Shown one piece after another: positions 61,839 to 64,000 of a DNA stretch of 64,000 nucleotides (position 1 is its first letter; each line of letters begins with the position of its first letter). The DNA is from Rheinheimera nanhaiensis E407-8 (GTDB lineage: Bacteria > Pseudomonadota > Gammaproteobacteria > Enterobacterales > Alteromonadaceae): contig NZ_BAFK01000008.1 in the NCBI RefSeq assembly GCF_000296695.1, positions 62,001 to 126,000 of the forward strand, read 5' to 3'. Under the pieces are notes generated by a model. The model saw nothing but the letters and a program-made list of their open reading frames with translations, had not been told where the DNA came from and searched no databases. The position numbers and the translations under genes were made by a program.

Positions 61839-62723
61839 TTAATAAATACCGGAGGACAGGTAACGATCGCCACGGTCACAGATGATCGCCACAATGACGG
61901 CGTTATCATGCTGCTCAGCCAGTTTTATTGCTGCATGCACGGCACCGCCGGAGCTGACACCGGCAAAAATGCCTTCTTCCCGGGCTAAACGGCGCATAGC
62001 CGTTAGGGCGTCATCCTGCGTAATATCCATGATCTGATCAACCCGGCTTTTATCAAAGAAGCCTGGCAGGTAAGCTTCGGGCCAGCGACGGATGCCGGGA
62101 ATGCTGGCACCTTCAGCCGGTTGCAGGCCAATAATCTGGATCGCCGGGTTTTGCTCTTTCAGGTAACGCGACACGCCCATAATGGTGCCGGTGGTGCCCA
62201 TGCTGCTAACAAAATGGGTAACCTGCTGCTGGCTTTGCTGCCAGATCTCCGGCCCGGTGCTGGCATAATGCGCCGCCGGGTTATCCGGGTTGTTAAACTG
62301 GTCCAGCACTATGCCTTTGCCGTCGGCTTGCATGGCAAGCGCCAAATCACGCGCACCTTCCATACCTTGCTCTTTGCTGACCAGTATCAGCTCAGCGCCA
62401 TAAGCGCGCATGCCGCTTTTACGCTCTTCGGTAGCGTTATCCGGCATAATCAGTGTCATTTTGTAGCCTTTAATCGCCGCCGCCATCGCCAGCGCAATGC
62501 CGGTATTGCCGCTGGTGGCTTCAATTATGCGATCGCCGGGCTTAATGGTGCCGCGCCACTCGGCCTGCACTATCATATTCAGCGCCGGCCGGTCTTTTAC
62601 TGAACCCGCCGGGTTATCGCCTTCCAGCTTTAACAGCACAGTACTGTTGGTATGGGCGGCCATGCGCTGCAGCTTAACGAGGCGTGTCTGGCCGATGAGT
62701 TGATCAATAGAGCAAAATGACAT
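61839..62723 (-). CDS. cysM: cysteine synthase B (O-acetylserine sulfhydrylase, CysM type)
   Basis: 294 residues from the ATG at 62723, close to the usual length; an upstream GTG would add 13 unlikely residues. PLP lysine in NPAGSVKDRPALNM, the TSGNTG phosphate loop, FVSSMGTTGTIMG and GVSSGGAVHAA are family-specific. Makes L-cysteine from O-acetylserine (or thiosulfate to S-sulfocysteine). 14 bases downstream of the binding protein gene. Confidence 0.9.
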   Translation of the reverse strand: MSFCSIDQLIGQTRLVKLQRMAAHTNSTVLLKLEGDNPAGSVKDRPALNMIVQAEWRGTIKPGDRIIEATSGNTGIALAMAAAIKGYKMTLIMPDNATEERKSGMRAYGAELILVSKEQGMEGARDLALAMQADGKGIVLDQFNNPDNPAAHYASTGPEIWQQSQQQVTHFVSSMGTTGTIMGVSRYLKEQNPAIQIIGLQPAEGASIPGIRRWPEAYLPGFFDKSRVDQIMDITQDDALTAMRRLAREEGIFAGVSSGGAVHAAIKLAEQHDNAVIVAIICDRGDRYLSSGIY

Positions 62724-62737
62724 CTGAGTTTCCGTGG

Positions 62738-63544
62738 TTAGTGCTTTAATCCGGGTTGGCATAAATCCAGTGGTTGTTTTGGTAACTCAGGGTTAACCTG
62801 GCTTTGTAATGCCAACTGGCTAAGATGGCGATCAAATTCGGTTAGCAGGCTGGCATCTGGGTGATTAATATTCACAGCCAAATGCAAGGTTTTTAGCTCA
62901 TATTCTGCCGTGTTAAAGTTGAGTTGATGCTTAAACGGCTTTAATTCGTCTTCTGTCGTTAACAGGTGTTGCATCACATCATAGTCAATAACGGCAGCAT
63001 CAAGCCGCTGGTGTGCCAGCCGTAACAAATTTTGCTTATCAGTTAAGCTGGTTTCGACATTCAGCCGACGGTCTCTTATCATCTGGTCTATCGTCGTAGT
63101 GTTAACATAGTCTTGCACTACACCCAGCCGGTAATGTTGTAAATCTGCACTGGAGTTTATCTGCAGCGGCGCTGCGGTGTGCTCCGCCAGGCCAACATGG
63201 CTGTAGCCAATACATCCTGATAGTTTTACCTCATCGTGCTGTAACGGGTACTCAGGAAAATAGGCCAGATATTGCGGAGCGCGGCCAGTTGTTTGTTTTA
63301 CTGCACGTGACCATGGCAAAAAATCTATGACCACCTGGTACCCCATCTGATGAAAGATTCGTTTTACCAATACAGCAGTACGGCCACCGTCAAGCAGCTC
63401 TTGCCCGGTAAAAGGTGGCCATTCCAGCGATGCCAGATAGATGACACCTGGTTCTTTTACCGGCAAAGGCGCAGCCTTTGCTGTTACCAGGAACGATAAT
63501 GTTAACCATGCCAGGCTTAAGGTCAGAACAGCATTATTAGACAT
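62738..63544 (-). CDS. periplasmic substrate-binding protein (SBP_bac_3 type)
   Basis: 268 residues. Signal peptide MSNNAVLTLSLAWLTLSFLV TAKA region, then a type 2 binding fold (IYLASLEWPPFTGQELLDGG, VKRIFHQMGYQVVIDFLPWSRAV, SADLQHYRLGVVQDYV, RLDAAVIDYDVMQHLL). No ABC partner adjacent; an orphan receptor or sensor component like the one at 7498. Located directly upstream of cysM, which may or may not be linked by function. Confidence 0.82.
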   Translation of the reverse strand: MSNNAVLTLSLAWLTLSFLVTAKAAPLPVKEPGVIYLASLEWPPFTGQELLDGGRTAVLVKRIFHQMGYQVVIDFLPWSRAVKQTTGRAPQYLAYFPEYPLQHDEVKLSGCIGYSHVGLAEHTAAPLQINSSADLQHYRLGVVQDYVNTTTIDQMIRDRRLNVETSLTDKQNLLRLAHQRLDAAVIDYDVMQHLLTTEDELKPFKHQLNFNTAEYELKTLHLAVNINHPDASLLTEFDRHLSQLALQSQVNPELPKQPLDLCQPGLKH

Positions 63545-63655
63545 TACAGCTTCTCAATTCTGTTCGCAGCCGTATACTGCACTTTAACACTTGCTAATAC
63601 TAAGCATGGTTAACAAATGCAATAATGCAAACTATTTCCCAATAGTACACCAAAC

Positions 63656-64000
63656 TCAGCTTGCCGCACTTAGCCGCTGCAGGTTGTCGCAGATCACAGC
63701 CGCCGCGATGCCGACATTGAGTGATTCCGCTTCGCCAAAAGCAGGAATGGTAATTTTGCGGCTTATTACGCTTTCTAACTCTGCACTAATGCCATTGGCT
63801 TCATTACCCAGCACAATAAAGCCGCCTTGCTGGTGCAATGTCAGACTGTGCACCGACTCACCCCCCAGATAAGCACCGTATACCGGCAGTGCGGCTTGTG
63901 CCAGCAGCGGCTGTAGCGGCTGATAATGCAGCTGCACCCGCAAAAACGAGCCTTTGGCGGCGGCAATCACCTTGGGGTTGTAGCAGTCGGCGGTATCCGG
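63656..64000 (-). CDS. SPOUT (TrmH-type) RNA 2'-O-methyltransferase, N-terminus cut by window edge
   Basis: At least 115 residues, open to the right edge. The knotted SPOUT C-terminal motifs are present: DCYNPKVIAAAKGSFLRV, GFIVLGNEANGIS (motif 2) and IPAFGEAESLNVGIAAAVICDNL (motif 3). It methylates the ribose of a tRNA or rRNA nucleotide using S-adenosylmethionine. The specific substrate cannot be told from this part. Confidence 0.88.
   Translation of the reverse strand, partial: PDTADCYNPKVIAAAKGSFLRVQLHYQPLQPLLAQAALPVYGAYLGGESVHSLTLHQQGGFIVLGNEANGISAELESVISRKITIPAFGEAESLNVGIAAAVICDNLQRLSAAS

Noticed and set aside
62738-62762. CysM starting at 62762 overlapping the binding protein gene
   Set aside because: The extra N-terminal residues are unlike the family; ATG 62723 gives the expected start.
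1-64000. CRISPR array, rRNA or tRNA genes
   Set aside because: No regularly spaced repeat and no cloverleaf or rRNA-like stretch was seen in reading both strands.

Overview
The window reads as chromosomal DNA of a free-living gammaproteobacterium, most like the Rheinheimera / Alishewanella / Arsukibacterium group. This rests on the mix of families (DUF3334, a MipA-DUF3019-RstA/B-type operon, Bcr/CflA, ThrE, DUF294 plus DnaQ-type exonuclease, GH97 plus GH31 starch enzymes) and on moderately high GC in the core genes; it is an inference, since no rRNA gene is present.

Layout. 1-12.2 kb is mostly core: a left-truncated SWIM/SNF2 helicase, YifB/ComM, dihydroorotase, an MFS drug exporter, a DUF3334 protein and a four-gene two-component operon. 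12.3-19.9 kb holds a LacI-type regulator, a SulP transporter, an S9-like hydrolase and a lipoprotein alpha-amylase divergent from an MFS sugar transporter. 20-32.2 kb is accessory: a broken WYL regulator, a nuclease-like protein, a Fic protein, a small caspase-like protein, a DUF4287/DUF5655 cluster with a 2.2-kb gene bracketed by direct repeats, an SRPBCC-ArsR operon behind a 34-bp perfect palindrome, a DUF5655 gene broken by an amber codon, and a Phd/RelE-type pair. About 33.5-39.8 kb looks like an integron cassette array without an integrase in view. It has lower GC, small unrelated genes, attC-like hairpins with matching cassette ends, a YafO-type toxin pair, a transposase remnant and a TdeIII-type restriction-modification pair. 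39.9-53.7 kb returns to starch use (GH13-GH97 operon, GH31-GH13 operon) with an ECF sigma/YciI/SnoaL trio and ThrE between, then a chemoreceptor. 54-64 kb is mostly core: a DMT exporter, DUF4442, an exonuclease/DUF294/BCCT/porin operon, cysteine synthase, a periplasmic binding protein and a right-truncated SPOUT RNA methyltransferase.

How genes work together. Three copies of one palindrome centred on TACGTA (18240, 43891, 51912) sit upstream of all the maltodextrin genes: surface or periplasmic amylases, the GH97 glucosidase, a GH31 with an alpha-glucosyltransferase-type active site, and the inner-membrane MFS transporter. They are most simply read as one regulon of a LacI-family repressor, with the LacI-type gene at 12.4 kb as candidate. 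The most unusual material is in the 20-40 kb accessory region: the nuclease/Fic/caspase-like trio, the 699-aa gene inserted at a gene 3' end, and the cassette array carrying a complete restriction-modification system.
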